DNA of 64,000 nt from Fimbriimonadaceae bacterium (GCA_019454105.1 CP075364.1:623362-687361); one strand, 5' to 3'; shown: positions 33,965 through 43,963, counted from the first letter of the stretch. Numbers and translations are program-made. Notes: generated from the sequence alone by a model not told the origin.

Positions 33965-36579
33965 CAGCCAGCTGTCAATGCGGACGAAGGGCTCGATTCG
34001 AAGCTGAACCTTCCGTCACGGAAGTCCACTGTGACGAGGTCGCCGTCTCGGACCTCGCCCGCCAAGAGGCGGCTCGCCAACGGGTTCATCACCTGAGTCT
34101 GGATCGCCCTCTTCAACGGTCGCGCCCCATAGACCGGGTCGTAGCCCACCGTAGCGAGCTCCGTCAGGGCCTCCTCGCTGAGCCGCAGTTCGATCCGCCG
34201 ATCTTGGAGCCGCTCCGCCAGGCGCTCCACTTGGATCCGGACGATCTTCTTGATCTCGCCAGCACCAAGGGCGCGGAAGACGACAATGTCGTCCAACCGG
34301 TTGATGAACTCCGGGCGGAAGTGGTGCCGCAGTTCGCTGAGGACCTTCTCTTTGATAGATTCCCAGGCCTGACCATCGATGAACCCCTCGCCGTAGTGGT
34401 GCGACCCAATGTTCGATGTCATGAGGATCACGGTGTTCTTGAAGTCGACCGTCCGACCCTGGCCGTCCGTCAGTCGCCCGTCATCAAGCACCTGCAAGAG
34501 CACGTTGAAGACCTCTGGGTGCGCTTTCTCGACCTCGTCGAGCAAGACCACCGAATAGGGCCGCCGCCGTACGGCCTCGGTGAGTTGTCCGCCTTCGTCG
34601 TATCCAACATATCCAGGAGGCGCTCCGATCAGCCGCGACACCGAGTGCTTTTCCCCATACTCGCTCATGTCGATCCGGACCATCGCCCGCTCGTCGTTGA
34701 AGAGCAGTTCGGCCAGGGCCTTGGCCGTCTCGGTCTTGCCGACGCCGGTCGGCCCCAGGAATAGGAACGACCCGACCGGTCGGTTGGGGTCGGCGATACC
34801 CGACCTTGACCGGCGTATGGCGTCGCTGAGGAGGGTCAAGGCCTCGTCCTGTCCAACGACCCGGGCCCGTAACTGCTCCTCCATCGTCAGGAGCTTCTGC
34901 ATCTCCCCGCTTAAGAGCTTGCTGACCGGCACGCCCGTCCACTTGCTCACCACTTCGGCGATGTCTTCAGACTCGACCTCTTCTCGGAGGAGCTTGGCAC
35001 CTTTGTGGGTCTCTTCCAACTCGACCATCTTCGCCTGGAGCTGCTTTTCGAGGGCCGGAATCTTGCCGTGCTGGATCTCGGCGGCCCGGCCATAGTCGAA
35101 GTCCCTTTCCGCGTGGGCAAGCTCGTTTCGGAGGATCTCGACCTGGGCTTTCACGGACCGGACCTCTTCGATCTTCTCCTTTTCGCTTTGCCAACGGGCA
35201 CGCAGCGCCTTGGCCCCCTCGGCGAGTTCGGCCAACTTCTTCTCAGTCTCGGCCAAGCGCTGACGACTGGCGGCGTCCTCCTCCTTCGAGAGGGCTGCCT
35301 TGTCGATCTCGAGCTGCCGGATTTGCCTTTCGACCGCGTCAAGCTCTTCGGGAAGGCTGTCGATCTCGATCTTGATCCGGCTGGCCGCCTCGTCGACAAG
35401 GTCGATCGCCTTGTCAGGAAGGAACCGATCGCTGATGTACCGGTCGCTGAGCGTGGCCGCGGCGACGATCGCACCGTCGCTGATCCGCACGCCATGGTGG
35501 ATCTCATAGCGCTCCTTGAGACCTCGGAGAATTGAGATCGTCTCGCTGACGCTGGGTTCTCCGACGTATACGGTCTGGAACCGCCGCTCAAGGGCCTTGT
35601 CCTTCTCCACGTGCTGCCGATACTCGTTCAGAGTCGTCGCGCCGATGCAGCGGAGTTCGCCGCGGGCCAGCAAGGGCTTGAGCATGTTGGCCGCGTCAAG
35701 CGACCCCTCGGCTTTTCCGGCCCCGACCAATGTGTGCAACTCGTCGATGAAAAGGATGATCTGGCCGTCGCTTTTCTTGATCTCCTCGAGCACGGCCTTG
35801 AGCCGTTCTTCGAACTCGCCACGGTACTTGGCGCCGGCGACCATCGCCCCCAGATCGAGCGCGACCACGCTCTTGTTTCGGAGCCCCTCAGGCACATCGC
35901 CCGTCACGATCCGTTGGGCCAATCCTTCGACGACGGCCGTCTTCCCGACTCCGGGTTCGCCGATGAGGACGGGATTGTTCTTGGTCCTCCTGCTCAGCAC
36001 TTGGACGCACCGACGGATCTCCTCGTCGCGGCCGATGACCGGGTCGAGCTTGCCCTCTCGGGCTTTCGCGGTCAAGTCTTGGCCGTACTTCTCGAGCGAG
36101 TCGTAAGTCGCCTCGGCGTTCGGGTCGGTCACGCGCTTGCCGCCTCGAACCGCTTCGACGGATGATTCCAGGATCGCCTTGGTGGCCCCGTTGGACTTCA
36201 AGGCCCGTCCCGCACCGCCGGTGTCCTCGGTGAGGGCCAGGAGCACGTGCTCGGTGCTCACATAGTCGTCTCCCGACTTCTCAGCGAGGGTGAAGGCATT
36301 GTTCATCGCCGTCGTGAGTCGGTTTCCGACCGTCGAGCCATGGGTCGCGGCCCCGCTGACCTTTGGCCCTTTGGCGGCCTCTTCCCGGGCGGCCCGGGCC
36401 ACATTGTCCGCCTTGACCCCGGCTTTCTCAAGCACGGACCTCGCGACTCCGTCCGCGGGTGCTAGGAGCGCCAGAAGCATGTGCTCGGGTTCGATGGCCT
36501 GACTTTGGTGTTCGGCGGCCACCTTCTGGGCTTCCTGGAAGGCTTCCTGGGTGCGGATGGTCAGTTTGTCAAAGCGCAT
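33964..36579 (-). CDS. clpB: ATP-dependent disaggregase ClpB
   Basis: ClpB rescues aggregated proteins with DnaK. The 871-residue protein has the N-domain ([19 protein letters not shown] and a second copy around [13 protein letters not shown]), NBD1 with [13 protein letters not shown] near residue 203 and the Walker [16 protein letters not shown], a coiled-coil middle domain of about 120 residues (about 400-525), NBD2 with [17 protein letters not shown], and the C-terminal small domain. Length and order are normal. A HAIR-like inverted repeat lies 26-43 bases before the start, matching control by an HspR-type repressor. The gene stands alone. Confidence 0.97.
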   Translation of the reverse strand: MRFDKLTIRTQEAFQEAQKVAAEHQSQAIEPEHMLLALLAPADGVARSVLEKAGVKADNVARAAREEAAKGPKVSGAATHGSTVGNRLTTAMNNAFTLAEKSGDDYVSTEHVLLALTEDTGGAGRALKSNGATKAILESSVEAVRGGKRVTDPNAEATYDSLEKYGQDLTAKAREGKLDPVIGRDEEIRRCVQVLSRRTKNNPVLIGEPGVGKTAVVEGLAQRIVTGDVPEGLRNKSVVALDLGAMVAGAKYRGEFEERLKAVLEEIKKSDGQIILFIDELHTLVGAGKAEGSLDAANMLKPLLARGELRCIGATTLNEYRQHVEKDKALERRFQTVYVGEPSVSETISILRGLKERYEIHHGVRISDGAIVAAATLSDRYISDRFLPDKAIDLVDEAASRIKIEIDSLPEELDAVERQIRQLEIDKAALSKEEDAASRQRLAETEKKLAELAEGAKALRARWQSEKEKIEEVRSVKAQVEILRNELAHAERDFDYGRAAEIQHGKIPALEKQLQAKMVELEETHKGAKLLREEVESEDIAEVVSKWTGVPVSKLLSGEMQKLLTMEEQLRARVVGQDEALTLLSDAIRRSRSGIADPNRPVGSFLFLGPTGVGKTETAKALAELLFNDERAMVRIDMSEYGEKHSVSRLIGAPPGYVGYDEGGQLTEAVRRRPYSVVLLDEVEKAHPEVFNVLLQVLDDGRLTDGQGRTVDFKNTVILMTSNIGSHHYGEGFIDGQAWESIKEKVLSELRHHFRPEFINRLDDIVVFRALGAGEIKKIVRIQVERLAERLQDRRIELRLSEEALTELATVGYDPVYGARPLKRAIQTQVMNPLASRLLAGEVRDGDLVTVDFRDGRFSFESSPSSALTAG

Positions 36580-36604
36580 AGTGAGTCTCTAATAGTCAAA
36601 CGAC

Positions 36605-36621
36605 TTGAGTATCTTACTCAA
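36605..36621 (-). promoter_or_regulatory. HAIR-like inverted repeat upstream of clpB
   Basis: TTGAGT, a five-base spacer and ACTCAA form a perfect inverted repeat that extends to TTGAGTA/TACTCAA. HspR-binding HAIR sites have the half-sites CTTGAGT and ACTCAAG, normally spaced by seven bases; here the spacing is five. The position just upstream of a chaperone start codon supports a heat-shock operator. No hspR gene is in the window. Confidence 0.5.
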
Positions 36622-36862
36622 CACCTGTGGCGCGAGGTTGGTTTCATGGCCACTCGTCGATGGGACGATCGGGACACGAGTGCGAGCCTTCACCGCCTTT
36701 CTGGCCCACCAAACGAAAGTTCGTACACGACAAGGTTCAGCACACACAATAGACGAAGCTGGCCAGTAGAAATACGAGTTTTATAGAAGGAATCTTGCGC
36801 TCTCTTGCAAGTATTATGTAGTATTCTTCCTGAAGATTGTCCGGCAATCTTCGTGGAGTGGA

Positions 36863-37498
36863 ATGATTATGAAGACCTCTAGGGCCATTCTTCTTGGCTC
36901 GCTTGCCTCTATGTCCGTCGGAACCTTCGCGTTCGTTAACCCGGGTTTCGAGACGGGAGACCTGACCGGCTGGAACATCAGTTTCACGCCGAACGGCAGA
37001 ACCGCCATCCAGGACGTGATCCGCTACGATATTGACGGCCCGGGGCCAAAGGGAGAGAGCCTTGCCGGCCGGTTTGCTGTCGGACAAGTGAACTTCCAGG
37101 CGGGAGTCCAGGAAGGGATGTTCCTGACTCAGAACCTGAACCTGACCGGAGGCACGAACTACGTGATCGGTTACGACTGGTCCGCGTACCGCGACCCCGG
37201 AACTGGGGACAACTCCCAAGGCGGGGTGTTCTCAGTCGTGATCAACGGGTCTCTCTTTGGTACGCAGGCAGCCGGATCGACTGGTCCGAACACGCCGAAG
37301 TACGGTTCGATCTTGGTGAACTTCACGCCGACCACAAGCGGCGTGTACACCATCGGGGCCAGCATCACGCGACCCTTCACAGTGCCGACAGGGCTGTATC
37401 AGGTCGTCGACAACTTCAGTGTCGTGCCCGAACCTGGCACGTTGCTGGCCTTGGGAGCTGGCCTGGCCGCGTTGATAGCGCGCCGACGAGCCAAGTAG
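36863..37498 (+). CDS. PEP-CTERM sorting-domain secreted protein
   Basis: The 211 residues start with a signal peptide (AILLGSLASMSVGTFA), then FVNPGFETGDLTGWN, the beginning of the carbohydrate-binding-module-like fold frequent in PEP-CTERM proteins. The C-terminus VVPEPGTLLALGAGLAALIA with a basic tail is a PEP-CTERM tag. An eight-bp hairpin (GAAGATTG with CAATCTTC, 36832-36852) sits in the leader immediately before GGAG and the ATG, so ribosome access might be affected. About 280 A/T-rich bases separate it from divergent clpB. A bidirectional terminator follows. Confidence 0.85.
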   Translation: MIMKTSRAILLGSLASMSVGTFAFVNPGFETGDLTGWNISFTPNGRTAIQDVIRYDIDGPGPKGESLAGRFAVGQVNFQAGVQEGMFLTQNLNLTGGTNYVIGYDWSAYRDPGTGDNSQGGVFSVVINGSLFGTQAAGSTGPNTPKYGSILVNFTPTTSGVYTIGASITRPFTVPTGLYQVVDNFSVVPEPGTLLALGAGLAALIARRRAK

Positions 37499-37520
37499 GC
37501 GGCGGCTCTTCTCTAGCGAC

Positions 37521-37558
37521 ACGGGCGCGGCCACCACGTGGCCCGCGCCCGTTATTTT
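37521..37558. terminator. Bidirectional hairpin terminator
   Basis: A 14-bp stem (ACGGGCGCGGCCAC with GTGGC(C)CGCGCCCGT, one bulged C) is followed by TATTTTCC on the plus strand. It separates the PEP-CTERM gene and the convergent mnmE gene. Confidence 0.8.
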
Positions 37559-38853
37559 CCGATGCAGAAGTCTCGGAAGACACGCTCAATCACGTCTGGG
37601 GGGGTCGTCTCGCCTGTCACCTCGCCCAGAAGCCGGACGGCTTGGCGCAGGGCGACCGCAGCGAGGTCGTGAGGCACAGGCTGAAAGAGCGTGTCGCGAG
37701 CGTGCCGCGCCGCCTCTGACGCTTGTTCGAGCAAGGAAACGTGGCGCTCGTTCACGAGCCCGCCGTCCGTCTCTCCGATCCACCCGCTGAGGGCCTCGCG
37801 AACCGCGTCGAGCCCTTGGCCAGTCTTGGCTGACACGGCGACCGAACGTTCGATCGAAAGTGCCCGAGGCAAGTCGGACTTGTTGGCCACCAAGAGCCAC
37901 GGCCTGCCGTGGGAACCCGCCTCGAGCCTCTCTTGCTCCGTCCAAGGACACGTCGCATCGACGACATAGAGGACAGCGTCGGCAGCCGCCATGCTACCGA
38001 GAGCCCTCTCGATCCCGAGCTGCTCGATCTCGTCATCGGAAGCCCGAAGACCGGCTGTGTCGATCAAGCGGACGGGAACGCCGTCGACCTCGATCTCTTC
38101 CTCGACAGTGTCTCGCGTCGTGCCGGGAATGTCCGACACGATCGCCCGATCGGCTCTCACCAAGGCGTTGAGAAGCGAGGACTTGCCCGCGTTCGGCCTC
38201 CCCGCGATCACGACATGGATGCCGTGCCTGACGAGCCTGGATGTCCGGGCGCCTCGCAGGGCTTCTTCGATGATGACGAGGGCCGATTCGATGCGGCGAG
38301 TAAGGCCCGCGACGTCGACCTCCCCGACCTCTTCGGAGAAATCAGTGGAGGCCTCCACCGCCGCAAGAGCCCCGACGAGGGCGTCCCGGGCCGGAGAGAG
38401 CAGGTCTCGGACGCCGCCCTCCCGCAAGAGGGCCGCTCTTCGAAGCTGGGCTTCGGTGCGGGCTGCGACGAGATCGCGGACCCCCTCGGCCTGGGTCAAG
38501 TCCATTCGGCCGTTCATGAAGGCTCTCAGGGTGAACTCTCCTGGCTCCGCCATTCGCGCTCCGGCCCGGAGGCACGCCTCGACCAAGCTGCGCACCGAGG
38601 CAGGCGACCCATGGACGCTGATCTCGACCGACTCCTCGCCCGTGTAGCTTGACCCAGTGGCGAAGGGGAGCGCGAGCCCGTCCTCCCCGGTCACTGCTCT
38701 GCCGTAAGTGGCGCGTCTCGGTTCGACTGCTTCTGGCCAGGGCTGAAAGACTTTGGCAGCGACTCGCCAAGCCTCCGGCCCGGACAAGCGCACCAGGGCC
38801 ACGGCCCCGCCGACCGCGGTGATCGGTGCGACGATGGTGTCGTGAAGAGCCAC
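37552..38853 (-). CDS. mnmE: tRNA uridine-5-carboxymethylaminomethyl modification GTPase MnmE
   Basis: MnmE with MnmG adds the carboxymethylaminomethyl group to wobble U34. The 433 residues include the N-terminal tetrahydrofolate-binding domain (MALHDTIVAPITAVGGAVAL), the helical domain, and an inserted G domain with GRPNAGKSSLLNAL, DIPGTTRDTVEE, DTAGL and NKSDLP. It ends RVFRDFCIGK, the conserved C-(I/L)-G-K motif with the catalytic cysteine. Length is slightly below the usual 450. It is convergent with the PEP-CTERM gene. Confidence 0.97.
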   Translation of the reverse strand: MALHDTIVAPITAVGGAVALVRLSGPEAWRVAAKVFQPWPEAVEPRRATYGRAVTGEDGLALPFATGSSYTGEESVEISVHGSPASVRSLVEACLRAGARMAEPGEFTLRAFMNGRMDLTQAEGVRDLVAARTEAQLRRAALLREGGVRDLLSPARDALVGALAAVEASTDFSEEVGEVDVAGLTRRIESALVIIEEALRGARTSRLVRHGIHVVIAGRPNAGKSSLLNALVRADRAIVSDIPGTTRDTVEEEIEVDGVPVRLIDTAGLRASDDEIEQLGIERALGSMAAADAVLYVVDATCPWTEQERLEAGSHGRPWLLVANKSDLPRALSIERSVAVSAKTGQGLDAVREALSGWIGETDGGLVNERHVSLLEQASEAARHARDTLFQPVPHDLAAVALRQAVRLLGEVTGETTPPDVIERVFRDFCIGK

Positions 38854-38928
38854 CGCTTCAGGGTACCGGGCCGAAGAGCGCCGGGGCCCCGTCCGAAAGG
38901 ACGCAACACCTGAGATCCCGTTGTCGAG

Positions 38929-39708
38929 TCAAGCTCGGTATTCGATCGATGCGACCTCGGCCTCGAAGAACTCTGCTTCGGGATCAAGGCTGTCACCTTG
39001 GACGCCCCATCCTGCCCGGATCCGGCTCGGGACTCGAAGGCCCCCGAAGTCTCCTTCGGACTCAGTCTTGACAATGAACGTCTCGATCTTGTTGGAGTCC
39101 GAACGGTAACGCTGGAGACTCACCCTGAGCAAGCTCCCTTCGGGGCCGATCGTCAAGGCGGCTGCGACCGGACCGGAGCGCGTTGCGACCGTGGCGACGA
39201 CTTCATCCTCGGTGAGCGACCATTCGACTGCGGCGGTCAAGAACGCGGTGGGGATCCAAACAAGCTCGCCCACGAACCGGGCCAGGGCGCTTTGGCTCAC
39301 AGCATCGCCTCGGGCTCTGGCGACCGGGAGAAGGCCGAAGATGCGCCAGTCCATCTGACCGACGCCGCCAAGAGACTCATCAAACCCAGTGACCGGGAGC
39401 CCGCCCATGCTGGTTTTGGCCGCCCACACAAAGCCGAGGGGCCAACATATGACCTCTTCTGCGTGGTAGGGGCACCAGTCCTTGAGCTTGAGCCGACCCT
39501 TCATCGTGATCCATGCCGCCTGATGAAGCGGCTGTCCCGCCGGCACTGCCCTGGAAAGGTATCGGGCGACCGGGTCGGGTAGGTGTCGCAGCATGTCATG
39601 ACCGAAGCGTCCCTGCGCCGTTTCCGCACGTTCCCAGAGCGACTCCAACTTTTTCGAAAGTGAAAGGGGAAGGGATGAAGTGCGCCGCACGTCAAACATT
39701 GTGTCCAC
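38929..39708 (-). CDS. DUF6544-like protein
   Basis: The 259 residues contain HLPDPVARYLSRAVPAGQP, WITMKGRLKLKDW, PYHAEEVICWPLGFVWAA and LGGVGQMDWRIFGLLPVARA, an order I recall from DUF6544 (DUF6920) proteins, whose function is unknown. A variable N-terminal 35 residues and no signal peptide are seen. It lies between divergent mnmE and the transaldolase gene with short gaps; no operon link is evident. An alternative start at MFDVRR is three codons inside. Confidence 0.65.
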   Translation of the reverse strand: MDTMFDVRRTSSLPLSLSKKLESLWERAETAQGRFGHDMLRHLPDPVARYLSRAVPAGQPLHQAAWITMKGRLKLKDWCPYHAEEVICWPLGFVWAAKTSMGGLPVTGFDESLGGVGQMDWRIFGLLPVARARGDAVSQSALARFVGELVWIPTAFLTAAVEWSLTEDEVVATVATRSGPVAAALTIGPEGSLLRVSLQRYRSDSNKIETFIVKTESEGDFGGLRVPSRIRAGWGVQGDSLDPEAEFFEAEVASIEYRA

Positions 39709-39763
39709 TGAAGACGGCCGTTGCCCACTTTATCGCGGACTCGGAGTGTAAAGTCAAACAGAG

Positions 39764-40438
39764 ATGAAGCTTTTCCTCGACACCGGTGACGTCGAAGAGG
39801 TGCGTCGGGCCGCCGGCTGGGGCGTCATCGACGGCGTGACCACCAACCCCACCCTCATCGCAAAGACCGGCAGGGGGTTTCGAGAAACCGTGCTGGCGAT
39901 TTGTGAGGCCTGCCCCGGCGGCGCAATCAGCGCCGAAGTCGTGGCGACGGAGTTTGACGCGATGCTCAAAGAGGCCCTTGAGATCGCGAGCTGGCACGAG
40001 CAGATCGTCGTGAAAGTGCCGATGATCGAGCCTGGAATTAGGCTGGTCGCCCAACTCACCGACCGAGGGATCCGCACCAACGTCACGCTTGTGTTCTCGG
40101 TGAGCCAGGCGTTGCTCGCGGCTAAGGCAGGGGCGACCTACATCAGCAATTTCGTCGGGCGGGTCGACGATTTCAGCGGGGACGGGATGGAAGCGGTCGC
40201 TTCCACAGTGGAGATGGTGGAGGCGCACGGGTTCGAGAGCGAAGTCTTGGTCGCGAGCGTCCGACACCCCCAGCACGTCGTCCAGGCGCTGGCTTGTCGG
40301 GCGCATGTGGCGACCATGCCGTACGCGGTGCTCGCCCAACTCTTCAAGCACCCGCTGACCGACATCGGACTGGAGCGCTTCCTCAAGGATTGGGAGGGAG
40401 CCGGCCTTTCGATCTTTCCACCCAAGGTGACGGCATGA
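39764..40438 (+). CDS. Transaldolase/fructose-6-phosphate aldolase-like (small TalC family)
   Basis: The 224-residue protein is the short single-domain transaldolase type: MKLFLDTGDVEEVRRAAGW, DGVTTNPTLIAKTGR, the Schiff-base lysine in IVVKVPMIEPG near residue 83 and TNVTLVFSVSQALLAAKAGA, ISNFVGRVDD and ASVRHPQHV. Small family members act as transaldolase or as F6P aldolase; a tyrosine/phenylalanine difference decides, which I cannot place reliably by eye. TAAAGT lies nine bases before the ATG. The lipoprotein gene overlaps its stop by ATGA. Confidence 0.9.
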   Translation: MKLFLDTGDVEEVRRAAGWGVIDGVTTNPTLIAKTGRGFRETVLAICEACPGGAISAEVVATEFDAMLKEALEIASWHEQIVVKVPMIEPGIRLVAQLTDRGIRTNVTLVFSVSQALLAAKAGATYISNFVGRVDDFSGDGMEAVASTVEMVEAHGFESEVLVASVRHPQHVVQALACRAHVATMPYAVLAQLFKHPLTDIGLERFLKDWEGAGLSIFPPKVTA

Positions 40439-41043
40439 GGCAGTTCCTCTTGGTCGCAGCCGCCATCTTGGCGTTCGGCTGCTCGAACGATCCTGGAGTG
40501 GTGCGTTCGGAAACAAAGGATGGTACCGACATCGCAAGGGCGACAGAGCCCATCGACTCGGGCGCGGCGAAGCCGCCGGTCGGCGAAAGCGTGCCGACCC
40601 GACCTGCAGAGCCAGGCCCGGACAAGAAGACGGAGCCGCAGGCCCCAGGAAGGATTGATCCGAGAGTCGTGGGAACTTATAGGCTTGAGCTTTCTTCGGA
40701 GCAGAAAGCGCAGATCGAAGAAAGTCTGGCCCAGCTGCGGCGCCAGGCCAAGACGGGAGACAGCCGTTCCCAGCAATTGCTTTCCGTGGCAGAGACGGCG
40801 GCCAAAGCGGCGGAGAACATGACGTTCAGCCTGACCGCCGACGGAAGGTTCAGTTCGGAGGTCGCGACCGGCCCGTCGAAGGGGAAGTTCACGATGAGCG
40901 GAACCACCCTCACGCTGATGCCAGATGAGGCCCCGGCGGACCCCTCGATCAAGAACGCGATGGAGTTCGAGTTCGATCCGGCGGCCAAGACATTGACGGC
41001 TGAACAAAACGGGCAAAAGACGGTCTTTCGCCGAGTGAGATAG
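40435..41043 (+). CDS. Lipoprotein of unknown function
   Basis: The ATG within the transaldolase stop gives MRQFLLVAAAILAFGCSNDPG, with the lipobox AFGC (Cys16), and 202 residues. A linker rich in Pro, Glu and Thr follows to about residue 75, then a compact domain with VVGTYRLELSSEQKAQIEES, MTFSLTADGRFSSEV and GTTLTLMPDEAPA that resembles lipocalin-like or DUF4488-type beta-barrel folds; the match is weak. A possible cell-envelope role is inferred from lipidation only. The following gene starts one base after the stop. Confidence 0.7.
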   Translation: MRQFLLVAAAILAFGCSNDPGVVRSETKDGTDIARATEPIDSGAAKPPVGESVPTRPAEPGPDKKTEPQAPGRIDPRVVGTYRLELSSEQKAQIEESLAQLRRQAKTGDSRSQQLLSVAETAAKAAENMTFSLTADGRFSSEVATGPSKGKFTMSGTTLTLMPDEAPADPSIKNAMEFEFDPAAKTLTAEQNGQKTVFRRVR

Positions 41044-41044
41044 C

Positions 41045-41512
41045 GTGCGGTTCCAAGACCAAGTCATCAAGGTGACCCAAAAGGCCGTGGCGGACTTGGT
41101 TCGCGCTGTCGAGTCCCTGCCGACCGACCGTCTGGACTGGAGCCCGGGTGGAGCCCGAAGCGCCGTCGACCAGCTTCGCGAGGTAGCCGCCGTTCCGGAA
41201 GCCCTTATCGGACTTCTTGAGGGCGACGCCCGAACCATGGAAGGACATGCCGAGCGCATGAGGGCGCAAGCGAAAGGGCCGGCCAACCTGGCCGAACTCT
41301 CTGAGACTGTCCTGACTGAGACAGCTCGGCTTTGCGCCGTCATCGCTTCCTTTCCGGACTCGAGGCTGGAAGAGGAGGTCACGCTCCCGATGGGGGGCGG
41401 CACGACTTGGACGCGGGCCGACCTCCTAATGCACCATTACTGGAACGCGACCTATCATTTGGGCCAAGTCAACTACATTCAAACGATCTTGGGCGACCAA
41501 GAAATGCACTGA
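41045..41512 (+). CDS. DinB-like four-helix-bundle protein
   Basis: Starting at a GTG immediately after the previous stop, the 155 residues form four predicted helices. AVESLPTDRLDWSPGGA near the N-terminus and HHYWNATYHLGQVNYIQTIL near the C-terminus are typical of the DinB/YfiT superfamily, in which His residues bind a metal. One helix histidine is missing, so metal binding may be altered. The family includes thiol-dependent enzymes and many of unknown function. It seems to form a three-gene operon with the transaldolase and lipoprotein genes. Confidence 0.75.
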   Translation: MRFQDQVIKVTQKAVADLVRAVESLPTDRLDWSPGGARSAVDQLREVAAVPEALIGLLEGDARTMEGHAERMRAQAKGPANLAELSETVLTETARLCAVIASFPDSRLEEEVTLPMGGGTTWTRADLLMHHYWNATYHLGQVNYIQTILGDQEMH

Positions 41513-41594
41513 CCCGTCAACTTGACCAGTGCGCCAGCTAGGTCTTTTGCTGTAGACTCAAACAGGGCATAAGACCCGGATCGAGGCCAAACCC

Positions 41595-43751
41595 ATGATC
41601 AAGACCTCACGCCATCTTCTCGCTTTGTCGTTCGCCACGCTTGTCACCAGCTCGTTCGGGACTGGGCCAAAGATCGACCCCGCCCTCGCCGGGCAGATGG
41701 GGACGCAGGGTCAGACACGCGTGATCGTCTTCTTGTCTCGCCAACATGTGGCAGAGGCGGCCAAGACGATCGCCCCCCTCTACCGGCCAAGGATCGACGC
41801 GGCGGCAGAACGGCTCAGGCTCGAGGCGGTCAGGTTGCGCAACATGCCGACCCTCAGCCCAGCGGAAAAGGAACAGGCCCTCGCGACCGGGAGGTACCTC
41901 GTCAACCCGGTCCAACTGGCGCCCTTTGCCCGAGAGGTCGATTTCTTGCGAACTGAGTACTACGATGAAGCGGTCCGAATGGCAAGGGCGAACTCCGTTT
42001 GGGACTTTGCCGCGGTCGAAGGGGCGATCGGCCGCTTGGGAGGGCGGACGACCGGAGGAACCTTGGCCATCAGCACGCTCTTCGCAGTGGTGCCAGGAAC
42101 AAAGATCGGACAGCTGGCCGACCATCCGATGATCGCCTTGGTCGCGGCCGACAATCCCGGCTATCCCGAACTTGACACCTCGGCCGCCTCGCTCGGGGCG
42201 ACTGTCCTCTGGGGCCAAGGCACGACGGGCGGCGTCTTTGACTGCGGGGTGCTCGATACCGGCGTGCTCCAGTCGCACGCCGCGTTCGCTGGCAAGAGGT
42301 TCGAGAGCGGGGCTGGAACGGGCGACAGCAACGGCCACGGCACCCACGTCGCCGGGATCATGGCCTCGGGCAACGCCACCTATCGCGGCATGGCTTGGGG
42401 CCTGGACACGATCAGCGTCGCGGCGGCCGGCGGCGACAGCCAGTCGATGACTGGAATGAACTATCTCATGACCGTGGTCACGGAAAGGGCCGAGGCCGTG
42501 AACTACTCCTTCGGTAATGGCACCGCGAACTCCCAGGACTACGCCCCGATCGACCGGTTCTTCGACGGCGTCATCGACACCTTTGATACGATCGTCAGCA
42601 AGTCCACCGGCAACGGCGGGTTCAGCTCAGGGGCTCCGACCATCACCCACCCGGCTCCGGCCTTCAACCTTTTGGCCTGCGCGAGCCTCTTCGACCAAGG
42701 CAACACCAACCGCAACGACGACAGGATCTCTTCCTTCAGTTCCACCGGCCCGACGGTCAGCGGCCGCAAAAAACCCGACATCGCCGGACACGGCGAGGCG
42801 ATCATGTCGACGTACAACAACGGCGGGTATACCTCGCTTTCGGGAACTTCCATGGCCGCTCCCCACATCGGCGGCTCGGTGGTGCTCATGAACCAGCTTG
42901 GGGCGGCAAGTCCTCTCGCGGCGAAGGCCGTCCTCCTGAACACGACCGACGCGATGGACTCGAAAGGCACCTCATCGACGGCCGACGACACATTCGTGAA
43001 CGGGAGTTTCTGGGACCGGCGTTACGGTTGGGGCTACGCCAACCTCGTTCGCGCCGGCATGCACGCTCCGGACGTCTTCGTGGACACGATCGCAGCCCCG
43101 ACCGCGCAGAACAAGTCGCTTCAGTTCTATGGCGGGTCGCTCAGCAACCATGCCAAGTTGACCCTGGTCTGGAACAGGCGCGTGGCCTATAACGGGGCCA
43201 GCTATCCCGGCGTGGTTCGACAGTTGAGCAATCTTGACCTCGCCGCCTACCGAGCCAATGGCGCGTTCGACCTTCTTGGAATCAGTGCTTCCACGATCGA
43301 CAACGTCGAGCAACTTTCCGTCGGGGCCAGCGCTGTGGACGTGATCGCCAAAGTTTCCACGACTGGCCTGTTCGACCCGGCTTTGAGCCAAGACCGCTAC
43401 GCGCTTGCTACCCAGGAGAACTGGACGAGGCTCTCGCCCCCCAACGCGACCGCGCAGTTCGTGCGTTCGCTGGGATCGGCCTATCTGGCTCCGTTCAACC
43501 TGGAAGTCAGGGTCACGAACACAGGCCAAGTGCCGATCGTGGACGGCCGGGTGGAGCTGGCCGCGCCCTTGGACATCCTGAACGGGGCCAATCCGCAGCC
43601 GGTCGGAACGATCCAGCCTGGCCAAACAGTGACCGCGGTCTGGCAAGTCCGCCGAAGGCTCAATCCAGGTTCTCAGCCGACCCAGGCACGGGTGCGATCG
43701 ACCGGTTTTGGCGAGAACTGGGAATGGGTCATCACAGACCCGAACGGCTAG
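41595..43751 (+). CDS. Secreted subtilisin-like serine protease (S8)
   Basis: The 718-residue protein starts with a signal peptide (HLLALSFATLVTSSFG). Residues up to about 195 form a propeptide-like region (TRVIVFLSRQHVAEAAKTIA). The catalytic core has the Asp in CGVLDTGVLQ, the His in NGHGTHVAGIM and the Ser in LSGTSMAAPHIGGS, with the oxyanion Asn in SKSTGNGGFS. A C-terminal beta-domain of about 200 residues follows (SLQFYGGSLSNHAKLTLVW and later a CARDB-like block around VRVTNTGQVPIVDGRVEL). It lacks the C-terminal domain shared by other exported proteins. TAGACT lies upstream with a leader of about 30 bases. Confidence 0.93.
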   Translation: MIKTSRHLLALSFATLVTSSFGTGPKIDPALAGQMGTQGQTRVIVFLSRQHVAEAAKTIAPLYRPRIDAAAERLRLEAVRLRNMPTLSPAEKEQALATGRYLVNPVQLAPFAREVDFLRTEYYDEAVRMARANSVWDFAAVEGAIGRLGGRTTGGTLAISTLFAVVPGTKIGQLADHPMIALVAADNPGYPELDTSAASLGATVLWGQGTTGGVFDCGVLDTGVLQSHAAFAGKRFESGAGTGDSNGHGTHVAGIMASGNATYRGMAWGLDTISVAAAGGDSQSMTGMNYLMTVVTERAEAVNYSFGNGTANSQDYAPIDRFFDGVIDTFDTIVSKSTGNGGFSSGAPTITHPAPAFNLLACASLFDQGNTNRNDDRISSFSSTGPTVSGRKKPDIAGHGEAIMSTYNNGGYTSLSGTSMAAPHIGGSVVLMNQLGAASPLAAKAVLLNTTDAMDSKGTSSTADDTFVNGSFWDRRYGWGYANLVRAGMHAPDVFVDTIAAPTAQNKSLQFYGGSLSNHAKLTLVWNRRVAYNGASYPGVVRQLSNLDLAAYRANGAFDLLGISASTIDNVEQLSVGASAVDVIAKVSTTGLFDPALSQDRYALATQENWTRLSPPNATAQFVRSLGSAYLAPFNLEVRVTNTGQVPIVDGRVELAAPLDILNGANPQPVGTIQPGQTVTAVWQVRRRLNPGSQPTQARVRSTGFGENWEWVITDPNG

Positions 43752-43866
43752 GCCCGCTCAGGCTGGTAACGCGGGCTCCAGGCTCAAAGTCTGGGGCCCG
43801 TACCTTTGCCTGGACCGGGTGTTCGTGAGGCCGAGGGCCCAATCTTTCCAAATCCCTTGTGGAACC

Positions 43867-43895
43867 TTGACTTGGGTGGGGCCGTCTGGTATGAT
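43867..43895 (+). promoter_or_regulatory. rRNA promoter (TTGACT-17-TATGAT)
   Basis: TTGACT and TATGAT are exactly 17 bases apart, 130 bases before the 23S rRNA. This is the best sigma70-type promoter in the window and indicates that the 23S-5S unit is transcribed on its own. It lies after the subtilase stop, which is followed by a weak GCCCGC/GCGGGC hairpin. Confidence 0.8.
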
Positions 43896-43902
43896 TCGCC
43901 TT

Positions 43903-43963
43903 CGCCACTGGCCTTCGAGCGAGTGGCGCGCCTGGCTGAAAAGCATGGCGGAGCTCTTTGAAA
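43903..43963 (+). promoter_or_regulatory. boxB-like hairpin and boxA-like antitermination site
   Basis: Directly after the start, CGCCACT pairs with AGTGGCG (43903-43928), and AGCTCTTTGAAA (43952-43963) matches bacterial rrn boxA sequences such as TGTTCTTTGAAA. Together they resemble the NusB/NusE-dependent rRNA antitermination leader. Confidence 0.55.
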
